Shown piece after piece: positions 27,643 to 36,784 of a stretch of DNA of 64,000 nt. Under the pieces are notes generated by a model. It saw only the letters and a program-made list of their open reading frames with translations, ran no database searches and had not been told where the DNA came from. Numbering within the stretch: the first letter of the stretch is position 1; each line of letters opens with the position of its first letter. The position numbers and the translations under genes were made by a program. The stretch comes from Corynebacterium sp. ACRPH (lineage in GTDB: Bacteria > Actinomycetota > Actinomycetes > Mycobacteriales > Mycobacteriaceae): assembly GCF_022347285.1 (NCBI RefSeq), contig NZ_JAKRND010000009.1, forward strand, positions 1 through 64,000, given 5' to 3'.

Positions 27643-29106
27643 ATGAAACTTTTCGCCGCCGAGCTGAACTTCCGCGCCATCGCCGAGGAGTTCCAACTGC
27701 CGGAACGCTTCCCGGAGGACGTCCACGCCGAGGCGCTGCAATCCAGCGACCGGCACGCCGACCAGCGCCGCGATCTGCGGGATATTCCGTTCGTGACCAT
27801 CGACCCGGCGGGTTCGATGGACCTGGACCAGGCGGTGAACATTCAGGACGCGCCGGGCGGTGAAGGCGGCGCCGCCCGGTGGCGCGTGCTGTACGCCATC
27901 GCGGACGTCGGCGCCTTTGTTGATCCGGTCGGGCCTCTGATGGCGGAATCCTTGCAGCGCGGCCAGACAATGTACCTGCCGGACGAGCCGACCCGCCTGC
28001 ACCCAGCGGAGCTTTCGGAGGGCAGCGCCTCGCTGCTGCCGGACCAGACCCGTCCCGCCGTGGTGTGGGATATTCTGCTGCGTGCCGACGGTGAGGTCGC
28101 GGATTTCACCGTGTACCGCGCGCTAATCCGCTCCGTGAAGCGCTTCGACTACACCGAGGTGGAGGCGGACATGCACGGCGGCGCGCTGCACCCCGCCATC
28201 GCCCAGCTGCCGGAGGTTGGCCGGGCGCGCCAGCGCTCTGACCTGCGGCGTAAGGCTATCAACCTGCGTTTGCCCTCGATCTCTGTGGAGCGCACTCAGA
28301 CCGAGGACGGCACCGAGCGCTACCTGCTGGGCATCGACGAGCGCCAGGAGATGAACGACTTCAACTCCGAGCTGTCCCTACTGGCGGGCATGTGCGCTGG
28401 CGAGATGATGGTGCGCGCGGGCGTGGGCATCCTGCGCACCCTGCCGCCCGCCGGGGACAAGGAGATCGCCGCCTTCGACCACTCCGCGCACGCCTTGGGG
28501 TTCGATCGCTCCGGCCGCCCGATCGGGGAATTGCTCGCTGATATTGACGCCTCCACGCCGCGCGGCATGGCACTCATGCGCGACGCGCAGAGTCTTCTGC
28601 GCGGGGCGGGGTACCAGCAGTTCGGCCTGGCCGGCGGGGCGGGCGGTGCCGGCGGTGCAGACGGCGCGGAGCCTGAGCCCAGCATCCACGCCGGCATCGG
28701 CGGCCACTACGCGCACGTCACCGCACCCCTGCGCCGACTGGTGGATCGCTTCGCTACGGAAATCTGCCTGGCGATCGCCAGCTCCCAGCCCATCCCGGAG
28801 TGGGTGACCGCCAACGTCGACCAGGTTCTCGGCACCATGAAATCCAGTAGCCAGACGGCCAGCGCCGTCGACCGCGCCTGCATGAAACTCACCGAGGCGG
28901 TCGTCCTGCAACCGTGGGTGGGCCAGAATTTCAACGCGACGGTGCTCAATAGCGACGGCGGAGACAAGGCGAAGATCCTAGTCGAGGAGCCGCCCATCTT
29001 GACGACTTGTGTGGGCGGCCCAGACGAGGCGTCAACAGTTAAAGTAACCCTGATTGAAGCCGAACCCGCAGCGCGAGAGGTACGTTTCGCCTGGCCGGCC
29101 GATTAG
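27643..29106 (+). CDS. RNB-domain (RNase II/R-type) exoribonuclease
   Basis: This 487-aa protein carries an RNB catalytic domain with the carboxylate cluster VTIDPAGSMDLDQAV (about residues 50-65) followed by RVLYAIADVGAFVDP. The conserved C-terminal core ends with HYAHVTAPLRRLVDRF. It lacks the cold-shock and S1 domains of full RNase II/R, like the short actinobacterial form. A Gly/Ala/Asp stretch (nt 28632-28680) sits in the fold just before the core. The ATG at 27643 is preceded by GGAG; upstream the ORF runs through rnpB and is rejected. Confidence 0.88.
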   Translation: MKLFAAELNFRAIAEEFQLPERFPEDVHAEALQSSDRHADQRRDLRDIPFVTIDPAGSMDLDQAVNIQDAPGGEGGAARWRVLYAIADVGAFVDPVGPLMAESLQRGQTMYLPDEPTRLHPAELSEGSASLLPDQTRPAVVWDILLRADGEVADFTVYRALIRSVKRFDYTEVEADMHGGALHPAIAQLPEVGRARQRSDLRRKAINLRLPSISVERTQTEDGTERYLLGIDERQEMNDFNSELSLLAGMCAGEMMVRAGVGILRTLPPAGDKEIAAFDHSAHALGFDRSGRPIGELLADIDASTPRGMALMRDAQSLLRGAGYQQFGLAGGAGGAGGADGAEPEPSIHAGIGGHYAHVTAPLRRLVDRFATEICLAIASSQPIPEWVTANVDQVLGTMKSSSQTASAVDRACMKLTEAVVLQPWVGQNFNATVLNSDGGDKAKILVEEPPILTTCVGGPDEASTVKVTLIEAEPAAREVRFAWPAD

Positions 29107-29144
29107 GCAGGGGGGTGTCCGGTGCGTGTGGTACACATGAGCCT

Positions 29145-29333
29145 ATGAGCGAAAATGATGCGCAGAAGTGGTACTACGACACGAAGAGCGGCCAGGTGAG
29201 CCAGGGCAAGGACAGCGCGTGGGATAGCCGCATGGGGCCATACGACTCGCGCGAGGAGGCCGAGGCTGCCATCGAGACCGCGCAGCAGCGCACCAAGGAG
29301 GCCGAGGAGTACGACGCGGAAGATGACGACTAA
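29145..29333 (+). CDS. Small SPOR-like acidic protein
   Basis: This 62-aa protein reads MSENDAQKWYYDTKSGQV onward, with MGPYDSREEAEAAIE, the pattern of a short actinobacterial SPOR-domain-like family. The C-terminus is acidic. The function is unknown. Its last 11 bp overlap the start of the next gene (29323), and the three genes from here to 30087 are packed as one unit. Confidence 0.7.
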   Translation: MSENDAQKWYYDTKSGQVSQGKDSAWDSRMGPYDSREEAEAAIETAQQRTKEAEEYDAEDDD

Positions 29334-29721
29334 GGACTCGGAGCGCTCGTGGCTGGCGCGCACCCTGCTGCCCGAGGGGAAGGAGCCGGACCCGCGCTTC
29401 ACCCTGGCGAACGAGCGCACCTTCCTGGCGTGGATCCGCACCAGCCTGGCGTTTCTTGCCGGCGGGGTGGCGCTGGAGGCGTTCCGTTCGCCCAACGTGC
29501 CCGAGCATCTGTGGAGTGCCGCGGCTGTTCTGGTGCTGATCGTCGGCATGCTGATCGGCTTGGGGGCGGCGGTGCGGTGGCTGCGCGTGGAGCGTGCCAT
29601 GCGGACCGGGAAGGCTCTGCCGGTGCCCGCGATCGTGCCCTTTCTGGCGGGCGTGGCCGTGGTGGCTTGCGCGGTGGTGCTGGGGTTTGTGATCTTCGGC
29701 GATTTTGGGATGGAGCTGTAA
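29323..29721 (+). CDS. YidH/DUF202 membrane protein
   Basis: This 132-aa protein has the DUF202 signature DPRFTLANERTFLAWIRTSLAFLAGGVALE, read as two adjacent segments around residues 23-52, then two more membrane helices. The function is unknown. It overlaps the small SPOR-like gene and is followed directly by a second DUF202 gene, a common paired arrangement. Confidence 0.85.
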   Translation: MTTKDSERSWLARTLLPEGKEPDPRFTLANERTFLAWIRTSLAFLAGGVALEAFRSPNVPEHLWSAAAVLVLIVGMLIGLGAAVRWLRVERAMRTGKALPVPAIVPFLAGVAVVACAVVLGFVIFGDFGMEL

Positions 29722-30087
29722 ATGACGCGCCGGGAGGTGCGTGGGGCTGCGCGGGAGGTGCCCGAGCGCCCGCACTCTGACCTGGGACTTCAACCGGAGC
29801 GCACCAGCCTGTCGTGGCAGCGCACCTTGCTGGCGTTGTTGGTCGTCAGCGCGATGCTGTTCCGGTGGATCGGCCGCTACGGCGTGATCGTCCTGCCCGC
29901 CGCGGGAGTGTTGGTGCTGCTCGCGGCGCTCATTCTGCTGACGCAAAGGCGCCGCTACCTGCGCTTTAGCGCCGGTCTGCGCGCCGAACGCCTCACCGCG
30001 AACGTCGGCTCGGTCGTCGCGGTGACTGCGGCTGTCCTGATCTGCGGCGTGGTCGCCGCCACCTTCGTTATTCTGGACGCCATCTAA
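29722..30087 (+). CDS. DUF202 membrane protein
   Basis: This 121-aa protein contains LGLQPERTSLSWQRTLLALL, the DUF202 core motif, and three predicted helices. Its ATG directly follows the TAA of the preceding DUF202 gene, so they are co-translated. The function is unknown; two paired paralogues suggest a hetero-oligomer. Confidence 0.82.
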   Translation: MTRREVRGAAREVPERPHSDLGLQPERTSLSWQRTLLALLVVSAMLFRWIGRYGVIVLPAAGVLVLLAALILLTQRRRYLRFSAGLRAERLTANVGSVVAVTAAVLICGVVAATFVILDAI

Positions 30088-30187
30088 CCCCAACCGCCCA
30101 GCATTGTTGTACTGTCCTAAGTGTTGATCAAACGCGCAGTTCAAGGCAGGTCACTATGTGCAGGCGTAATAAAGGGGCTAAAAGCGT

Positions 30188-30880
30188 GTGGACGTAAATG
30201 TTTTCTATCGGACTTTTGACGTCTCTGATGTTGCCCCAGGGGCTAATGTTTTAGATGTCATCTTTCACGGGTTGATCCTCTTTACTGTTCTGTCCAGCAT
30301 TATGGCCTGGGTGGCAATCATTATTTTGATTTCCAGATCGGTTTGGAGAAAAAAGAACCCCGGCAGACAAACCCGTATGTGGGTAGTTTTCTTTGCTCTG
30401 TCCTTTTCGATATACGTGATTTCTGTTCCGTTGTCCTTCAAATTAGTGCTGTTCCCGGGTGAAATATCTTCCAGGATCTACACCCTGGATAAATACGGTA
30501 ACGGAAGGGCGGTTCCAATGGTGACGGAAGATTCCCCAATAAACACCGTGAGAGTGGATTACGACAAGAAGACTTTTTTGGAGAAGTATCATCAAGAGGT
30601 TCTAGACGCTTTGTCCAGTGACCCAGAGTTAATGCAGTATGACCTTGTGGGATGTAGGGATCAGGGGGATGACAAGTATGAGAAGTCAATTTTCTGCGGC
30701 GGCTATCTGGATTCCGGTGTTCGTGCCGTTAAGGGAGGGAAAGAGTTTAGTTTAAATCCCCATTTTCATTTTGGGGAGAGGCCAGAATATATTCGAGAAA
30801 GTAGAGGGATGGATTTAGAAAACTCGCCTGGCGGCGGCATGCCGGTTCGGCTTACGGTTTACATTTCTGGGCGAAGCTAG
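30188..30880 (+). CDS. AT-rich orphan membrane protein
   Basis: I do not recognise this 230-aa protein. It has a GTG start with AAAGGGG about 12 bp upstream. Two membrane helices are visible (about residues 25-48 and 64-86, with a basic RKKNPGRQTR loop between). About 140 residues follow, probably outside the membrane, with two cysteines (VGCRDQ and IFCGGYL). Base composition is clearly more AT-rich than in all neighbours, and an inverted-repeat element follows at 30929. It looks recently acquired. Confidence 0.65.
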   Translation: MDVNVFYRTFDVSDVAPGANVLDVIFHGLILFTVLSSIMAWVAIIILISRSVWRKKNPGRQTRMWVVFFALSFSIYVISVPLSFKLVLFPGEISSRIYTLDKYGNGRAVPMVTEDSPINTVRVDYDKKTFLEKYHQEVLDALSSDPELMQYDLVGCRDQGDDKYEKSIFCGGYLDSGVRAVKGGKEFSLNPHFHFGERPEYIRESRGMDLENSPGGGMPVRLTVYISGRS

Positions 30881-30928
30881 TGGTGGCTGGCGGCGGCTCG
30901 CGTGGGCGTGGCTGGCGGTGGCTGGCGC

Positions 30929-31060
30929 GCTAAATGTCGTTAAAGTTGCAAAACGTTACTGGCAACGATTGTAGACACTGCAAAGACGCAGGTCAGAGCA
31001 ATTTCGCTAGCTGGACAAATTTTTTCGGGAAGACGAATTACCACTTTAACGACATTTAGC
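30929..31060. repeat. Inverted-repeat element 3
   Basis: The left arm 30929-30948 (GCTAAATGTCGTTAAAGT core) and right arm 31041-31060 are perfect over 18 bp. The inner motif is on the minus strand (GCAGGTCAGAG at 30988-30998). Read on the minus strand the right end GTTTTGCAACTTTAACGACA resembles the arm of element 2. The remaining DNA from 31061 to 31227 is G/T-rich without recognisable features. Confidence 0.8.
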
Positions 31061-31227
31061 CGCTGAGGTGGGGGTGCCAGCCGGCTCGAAGGGTGCCAGA
31101 GTGGTCTGTGGGGTTGGTGTGGCGCGGCGGAATTGGGGAGCGGGTCGGTGCCAGGCTGCCGAGGTGGGGGCGGCCGTTGGAGCGAGGGAGCCAGCCAGCC
31201 CAGACCAGTCCAGCCTAGCCAGCAGGC

Positions 31228-32079
31228 CTAGAAGCAGTGCTCCTGCGCCGGGAACTTACCCTCAGCAACCTCTCGCTTGTAGGCAGCAGCGGCGGCCGTC
31301 AGGTCCGAACCCACCGAAGCCCACTGCTTAGCGAAGCGCGGACGGTGCCCACCCGCCGGGAATGCAGCCATGTCGTGCCACACCAGAACCTGCCCATCGC
31401 AGTCCGGACCTGCACCAATGCCAATCGTCGGGATGTCCAGCTCCTTAGTCACGGAAGCAGCCACGTCCGCGGGCACCATCTCCAGCACCACCATGTCGGC
31501 ACCGGCTTCCTGCACGGCACGGGCGTCGGCCAGCAGCTGCTCGGCGCCAGCCCCGCGGCCCTGCACCTTGAAGCCGCCCAGCTGGTTGACGGACTGCGGA
31601 GTAAAGCCGATGTGCGCGCACACGGAGATGCCGGCGTCAGTAATAGCGCGAATGCGATCCGCAATCCGCACCCCGCCTTCGATCTTCACCGCATGCGCGC
31701 CCGTGCGATGCAGCATCTCGGTGGCGGCCTTCACGGCCTGCTCATCCGAAGCCTCATAGGTGCCGAAGGGCAGGTCAGCGACCACGGCGGCGTTGCCGGC
31801 TCCGCGGACAACGGCGGCTGTCAGGTAGACCATCTCGTCCATGCTGATGCGCTGGGTGGCGTCGTACCCAAACACCACATTCGCGGCGGAATCGCCGACC
31901 AGCATGATTTCCACGCCCGCCTCGGCGAACGCGACGGCGGTGGAGTAATCGTAGGCGGTCAGCATCGCGAACGGCTCGCCCGTGCCCTTGCGCGCCTTCA
32001 GATCGGCGATGCGCACTTTCTTGGTGGGGACCAGGTAGCCGTTGGGGGTGGAGCCGGATGTTCCAGATGTTGCAGTCAT
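31228..32079 (-). CDS. panB: 3-methyl-2-oxobutanoate hydroxymethyltransferase
   Basis: This 283-aa enzyme makes ketopantoate, the first committed step of pantothenate synthesis. Motifs: [52 protein letters not shown] and [18 protein letters not shown] chose the ATG at 32079 (MTATSGTSG) because a -10 box TAGAAT (32092-32087) lies 7 nt before it, giving a leaderless message; upstream Met codons fall within the promoter. The mycobacterial panB lies near glnA2, as here. Confidence 0.93.
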   Translation of the reverse strand: MTATSGTSGSTPNGYLVPTKKVRIADLKARKGTGEPFAMLTAYDYSTAVAFAEAGVEIMLVGDSAANVVFGYDATQRISMDEMVYLTAAVVRGAGNAAVVADLPFGTYEASDEQAVKAATEMLHRTGAHAVKIEGGVRIADRIRAITDAGISVCAHIGFTPQSVNQLGGFKVQGRGAGAEQLLADARAVQEAGADMVVLEMVPADVAASVTKELDIPTIGIGAGPDCDGQVLVWHDMAAFPAGGHRPRFAKQWASVGSDLTAAAAAYKREVAEGKFPAQEHCF

Positions 32080-32086
32080 GCTGTTC

Positions 32087-32092
32087 ATTCTA
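32087..32092 (-). promoter_or_regulatory. -10 element of panB (leaderless)
   Basis: TAGAAT on the minus strand ends 7 nt before the ATG at 32079. No Shine-Dalgarno sequence intervenes. Confidence 0.45.
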
Positions 32093-32208
32093 GGTGACGC
32101 CCTCAACCCCAACCGCTAAACCGCCGACTAGTGCAAACGGGGGCGCGGGCGGGCGCGAACGGGGGCGTAGCCTAGCGCAAACGGGGGCGCAGCCGGGCAG
32201 GGAACTTC

Positions 32209-32214
32209 TACAAT
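32209..32214 (+). promoter_or_regulatory. -10 element of glnA2 (possibly leaderless)
   Basis: TACAAT ends 7 nt before the ATG at 32222; the G-rich spacer GGGGGAT could double as a short ribosome-binding site. Confidence 0.35.
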
Positions 32215-32221
32215 GGGGGAT

Positions 32222-33559
32222 ATGAATCGCCAACAGGAATATGTTCTGCGTACGCTGGAAGAACGCGACATCCGCTTCGTTCGCCTTTGGTTCACGGATA
32301 TCCAGGGGTACCTCAAGTCCGTGGCGGTGGTGCCAGCGGAGCTAGAGGGGGCTTTCCAGGAGGGCATCGGTTTCGACGGCTCGGCGATTGAGGGGTTTTC
32401 CCGCATCGCGGAGTCGGACACGATCGCGCAGCCGGACCCATCGACGTTCCAGATCTTCCCGTTTAAGTCAGATGATGGAGCTTTGTCGGCGCGCATGTTC
32501 TGCGACATTGCGATGCCGGATGGCACCCCTTCGTGGGCGGATCCGCGCCAGGTTCTGCGCCGCCAGATGAAGGCCGCTGCGGACCAGGGCTTCAGCTGCT
32601 ATGTGCACCCGGAGATCGAATTTTTTCTGGTGAAGGAGCTAGAGACGGAGGGGTATCCGCCGGTGCCGACGGATAACGGCGGCTACTTCGACCAGGCGGT
32701 GACTGACGATGCTCCGGCTTTCCGCGCCCACGCGATTAGCGCGCTGGAGCACATGGGGATTTCTGTGGAATTCTCGCACCACGAGAACGCGCCGGGGCAG
32801 CAGGAGATCGACCTGCGCTACGCCGATGCCCTGACGATGGCGGATAACGTGATGACCTTCCGCTACCTGATTAAGCAGGTCGCCCGCCGCAATGGCGTGG
32901 CCGCGACGTTTATGCCAAAGCCCTTCCACGAGCACGCGGGTTCCGCGATGCACACCCACATGTCCCTGTTCGAGGGGGAGAGCAATGCTTTCCACGACCC
33001 GGATGATGAACTGCGCCTGTCGGGTACTGCGAAGTCCTTCATCGCGGGCATCTTGGAGCACGCCCCGGAGATCACGGCTGTGACGAACCAGTGGGTGAAT
33101 TCCTACAAGCGCATTACCTCCGGCGATGAGGCTCCGCGTGCGGCGGCGTGGGGTGCGTCGAACCGCTCGGCGATGGTGCGCCTGCCGATGTACACGCAGA
33201 ACAAGGCGGCCTCCCGCCGCGTGGAGGTCCGCTCCCCGGATAGCGCCTGCAACCCCTACCTGGCTTATTCGGTTCTACTGGCCGCAGGTTTGAAGGGCAT
33301 CGAGGAAGGCTACGAGCTGCCCAACCCGGCGGAGGAGGATGTCTCCCGCATGACCCGCCGCGAGCGCATCGCCGCAGGTTACAAGGATCTGCCCTCGGAT
33401 CTGAACAGTGCGCTGCGGGAGATGGAGCGTTCCGAGCTGGTTGCCGATGCCCTCGGCGAGCACGTCTTTGAGTTCTTCCTGCGCAACAAGTGGCGCGAGT
33501 GGTACGAGTACCAGTCGCAGATCACGCCGTGGGAGCTGCGGAACAACCTGTCCTTCTAG
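32222..33559 (+). CDS. glnA2: Glutamine synthetase family protein GlnA2
   Basis: This 445-aa type I glutamine synthetase begins MNRQQEYVLRTLEERDIRFV. Conserved parts: GFDGSAIEGFSRI, EIEFFLVKE (metal ligand), HHENAPGQQEIDLR, GSAMHTHMS, NRSAMVRLP and the C-terminal end QITPWELRNNL. It resembles corynebacterial GlnA2 throughout. It lacks the adenylylation-site context found in the GlnA at 62281. It is followed 87 bp later by glnE. GlnA2 is dispensable in C. glutamicum and some actinobacterial relatives act on other amines. Confidence 0.93.
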   Translation: MNRQQEYVLRTLEERDIRFVRLWFTDIQGYLKSVAVVPAELEGAFQEGIGFDGSAIEGFSRIAESDTIAQPDPSTFQIFPFKSDDGALSARMFCDIAMPDGTPSWADPRQVLRRQMKAAADQGFSCYVHPEIEFFLVKELETEGYPPVPTDNGGYFDQAVTDDAPAFRAHAISALEHMGISVEFSHHENAPGQQEIDLRYADALTMADNVMTFRYLIKQVARRNGVAATFMPKPFHEHAGSAMHTHMSLFEGESNAFHDPDDELRLSGTAKSFIAGILEHAPEITAVTNQWVNSYKRITSGDEAPRAAAWGASNRSAMVRLPMYTQNKAASRRVEVRSPDSACNPYLAYSVLLAAGLKGIEEGYELPNPAEEDVSRMTRRERIAAGYKDLPSDLNSALREMERSELVADALGEHVFEFFLRNKWREWYEYQSQITPWELRNNLSF

Positions 33560-33646
33560 TCGCCTAGTCTGCGGCTTCCTCTCCCGCACTTCCACCCCTC
33601 CCACCACCTTCAGTACTTCCTTGAGTTCCAGGAGCACCTTCACCCC

Positions 33647-36600
33647 ATGACCCGCCCCCGCAGTTCGCGTTCCTCCGTGCCGACCGCCCGTACCCTGGGC
33701 CTGACCCACCCCAAGGCGCAGGACGACCTTGAGCGGCTCGGATGGGTGGATGTCCAGCACGCGGAGCAGATGTGGATTCTCGCCTCGACGGGTGATCCGG
33801 ATCTGGCGCTGAACAACCTGATTCGCCTGGTGGAGGCGCTCGACCGCGCAGACGCTGCGAACGCTGCGGACAGTTCCAACGGCGCGGCCGGGGGCGCCGC
33901 CGGAAGCGGTAGTGGCACTGGCAGCTCCGGCAGTGCAGGCACCAGCGCCGAGCTGCTGACGCGCGTCAACGAATCCCGCCAGTTCGCCGTCCGCCTGCTG
34001 AGCCTGTTCGGTGCGTCGTCTATGCTGGGCGACCACATCGTCGCCAACCCGGCGGAGTGGAAACAGCTCGAAAACGGCATGCCGTCGGCCGAGGAAATGA
34101 TGGAGCTCATGCTCGGCAGCGTCTCGGCAACTTCCGTTGAAGGATCGGGCGAGCGGGTGTTTCGGGCGGGCGTCACAGGCCCAGAGGCCGACGACGCAAT
34201 GCGCCGAACGTACCGCACCATCCTCGCGCGCATCGCCGCCGTCGACGTCGCGGGCACCTTCGTGCAGCGCGGCGAGGAATCGGCCGAGCCCGTCGAGTTC
34301 GAGCTGGTCTCCCGCCGACTCTCCGACGCGGCGGACGCCGCGCTGACCGCCGCCCTGGCCGTCGCGTGCGCGCAGGTGTACGAGCCGGAAGAGCAGCCCG
34401 CCCGCCTCGCGGTGCTGGCCATGGGCAAGTGCGGCGCGCAAGAGCTGAACTACATCTCCGACGTGGACGTCATCTTCGTCGCCGAACCCGCCGACCCGAA
34501 GGCCACCCGCTGGGCGGGCGAGTTCATCAACATCGGCAGCCGCGTGTTCTTCGAGGTAGACGCCGCCCTGCGTCCCGAAGGCAAGAGCGGTGCCCTGGTG
34601 CGCACCCTGGAATCGCACGTGAAGTACTACAACCGCTGGGCCGAAACGTGGGAGTTCCAGGCGCAGCTGAAGGCGCGCCCCATGACCGGCGACCTGGAGC
34701 TAGGCCAGGAGTACGTCGACGAGCTGGCATCGAAGGTATGGTCGGCCGCCGAACGCGAGGACTTCGTGCACGACGTGCAAGCCATGCGCCGCCGGGTGAT
34801 CGAAAACATCCCGGACGACATCCGCGCCCGCGAGCTGAAACTGGGCCCCGGCGGACTGCGCGACATCGAGTTCGCCGTCCAGCTGCTGCAGATGGTGCAC
34901 GGCCGCACGGACGAATCGCTGCGCACTCGCTCCACCGTCGCCTCGCTGCGCGCCCTGGCCAAGGGCGGCTACATCGGACGTGCGGACTGCCAGAACCTGC
35001 AGGAAAACTACGCCTTCATGCGCCTTTTGGAGCACCGCCTGCAGCTGCAGCGCCTGAAGCGCACGCACACCCTGCCGCCGAAGGAGGACAAGGCTGCCCG
35101 CGTGTGGCTGGGCCGCACCTCCGGCTGCCGCCCAGAGGGCACGAGGAGCATGGACGAGCAGCTGGCGGCAGACGTTAAGCGCGTGAGCCTGGAGATCAGC
35201 CAGCTGCACTCGAAGCTGTTCTACCGCCCGCTGCTAACCTCGGTGGCGGCTATGCAGGCCGACACGATCCGCCTGTCGCCGGAGGCCGCGAAGCGCCAGC
35301 TGGCCGCCCTGGGCTACGCCTACCCGGACCGTGCCTTCGAGCACCTAAGCGCCCTGGCCGCGGGCAGCAGCCGCAAGGCCAAGCTGCAGGCCATCATTCT
35401 GCCCACGCTGCTGGAATGGCTGGGGGATACGGTCGACCCGGACGCTGGCCTGTTGAACTACCGCAAGCTCTCGGAGGCCGCGCACGACTACAGCTGGTTC
35501 CTGCGCCTGCTGCGCGACGAGAACATCGTGGGCAAGCGCCTCATGCACATCCTGGGCACCTCGCCTTATGTTGCCGAGCTGTTCCTGAATTCCGTGGACT
35601 CGGTGAAGATCCTGTCCGACGGCGCCACCGGCCCGAAGTTCCTGGAGCGCGAGCCGCAGGTTGTCACCCACTCCCTGGTCGCGGCTGCAGGCCGCCACCG
35701 CCACCCGGACAAGGCCATCGCCGTCGCCCGTTCGCTGCGCCGCGCGGAGCTGGCCCGCATCGCCGCCGCTGACCTGCTGGGCTTCATGGACGTGGAGCAG
35801 GTCTGCGTTTCCCTGTCCTGGGTGTGGGACGCGGTGCTCGAGGCCGCCCTGCGCGCCGAGATTCGTTTCTGGGAGGACGAGAATGTGGCCAACGCGCCGG
35901 CGCGCATCACCGTTATCGGCATGGGACGGTTGGGCGGTGCGGAGCTCGGGTATGGTTCTGACGCCGACGTGATGTTCGTCGCCCAGCCTGTCGAAGGCGC
36001 GGACGAATCAGAGGCACTGAAGTGGGCCACGAGCATTTGCGACACGGTGCGAACGCGCCTGGGAAGGCCCAGCCAGGATCCGCCCCTGGATGTGGACATT
36101 GACTTGCGCCCGGAGGGGCGCAACGGCCCGGTCGTGCGCACGCTGGATTCCTACCGCCGCTACTACAAGGAGTGGGGCGAGACGTGGGAGATGCAGGCCC
36201 TGCTGCGCGCCACGTGGATCGCGGGCGACAAGGACCTGGGCATCGAGTTTCTGCGCATGATCGACGATTTCCGCTACCCGCCGGGAGGCGTGGACGACAA
36301 GGTCGTCCAGGAGGTTCGCCGCATGAAGGCGCGCGTGGATGCCGAACGCCTGCCGCGCGGCGCGGACCGTAAGACTCACACCAAGCTGGGCCGTGGCGCC
36401 CTGACGGACGTGGAGTGGACCGTGCAGCTGCTCACCATGCAGCACGGGGACGATGCGGATAATCTGCGCAACACCTCCACCCTGGAGACCCTGCGTGAGC
36501 TCGCCAGCGGCGAGTACATCGCCGAATCCGATGCGGAGATTCTGCGCGATGCCTGGATCACCGCCACCATTGCACGCAACGCGATTGTGCTGGTCAAGGG

Positions 36601-36784
36601 CAAGAGGAAGGATCAGCTGCCCAGCCACGGCGACCAGCTGCGCCACGTCGCGGCCGCCGCCCACTGGCCGCCGGAGCAGGCCCAGGAGTTTCTGGACGAC
36701 TACCTGAAGAAGACCCGCAAGGCCCACCGAGTGGTGGACCGGGTGTTCTGGGGCGAGGACGTCGGTATCGACTACGGCGGCTAG
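33647..36784 (+). CDS. glnE: Glutamine synthetase adenylyltransferase/deadenylase
   Basis: This 1045-aa enzyme adenylylates and deadenylylates glutamine synthetase GlnA. Two nucleotidyltransferase halves are visible: MGKCGAQELNYISDVDVIF (about residue 260-278) and MGRLGGAELGYGSDADVMF (about 758-776). Each is followed by an IDLRPEG/ALRPEGK strand and helical bundles. An Ala/Gly/Ser-rich insertion (nt 33855-33955) lies in the N-terminal region. Length equals that of the C. glutamicum protein. Its stop overlaps the convergent sortase-like gene by 4 bp. Confidence 0.95.
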   Translation: MTRPRSSRSSVPTARTLGLTHPKAQDDLERLGWVDVQHAEQMWILASTGDPDLALNNLIRLVEALDRADAANAADSSNGAAGGAAGSGSGTGSSGSAGTSAELLTRVNESRQFAVRLLSLFGASSMLGDHIVANPAEWKQLENGMPSAEEMMELMLGSVSATSVEGSGERVFRAGVTGPEADDAMRRTYRTILARIAAVDVAGTFVQRGEESAEPVEFELVSRRLSDAADAALTAALAVACAQVYEPEEQPARLAVLAMGKCGAQELNYISDVDVIFVAEPADPKATRWAGEFINIGSRVFFEVDAALRPEGKSGALVRTLESHVKYYNRWAETWEFQAQLKARPMTGDLELGQEYVDELASKVWSAAEREDFVHDVQAMRRRVIENIPDDIRARELKLGPGGLRDIEFAVQLLQMVHGRTDESLRTRSTVASLRALAKGGYIGRADCQNLQENYAFMRLLEHRLQLQRLKRTHTLPPKEDKAARVWLGRTSGCRPEGTRSMDEQLAADVKRVSLEISQLHSKLFYRPLLTSVAAMQADTIRLSPEAAKRQLAALGYAYPDRAFEHLSALAAGSSRKAKLQAIILPTLLEWLGDTVDPDAGLLNYRKLSEAAHDYSWFLRLLRDENIVGKRLMHILGTSPYVAELFLNSVDSVKILSDGATGPKFLEREPQVVTHSLVAAAGRHRHPDKAIAVARSLRRAELARIAAADLLGFMDVEQVCVSLSWVWDAVLEAALRAEIRFWEDENVANAPARITVIGMGRLGGAELGYGSDADVMFVAQPVEGADESEALKWATSICDTVRTRLGRPSQDPPLDVDIDLRPEGRNGPVVRTLDSYRRYYKEWGETWEMQALLRATWIAGDKDLGIEFLRMIDDFRYPPGGVDDKVVQEVRRMKARVDAERLPRGADRKTHTKLGRGALTDVEWTVQLLTMQHGDDADNLRNTSTLETLRELASGEYIAESDAEILRDAWITATIARNAIVLVKGKRKDQLPSHGDQLRHVAAAAHWPPEQAQEFLDDYLKKTRKAHRVVDRVFWGEDVGIDYGG

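Noticed and set aside
33275..34618. A 447-aa minus-strand ORF across glnA2 and glnE
   Set aside because: Antisense to two clear enzymes and without a ribosome-binding site or motif.
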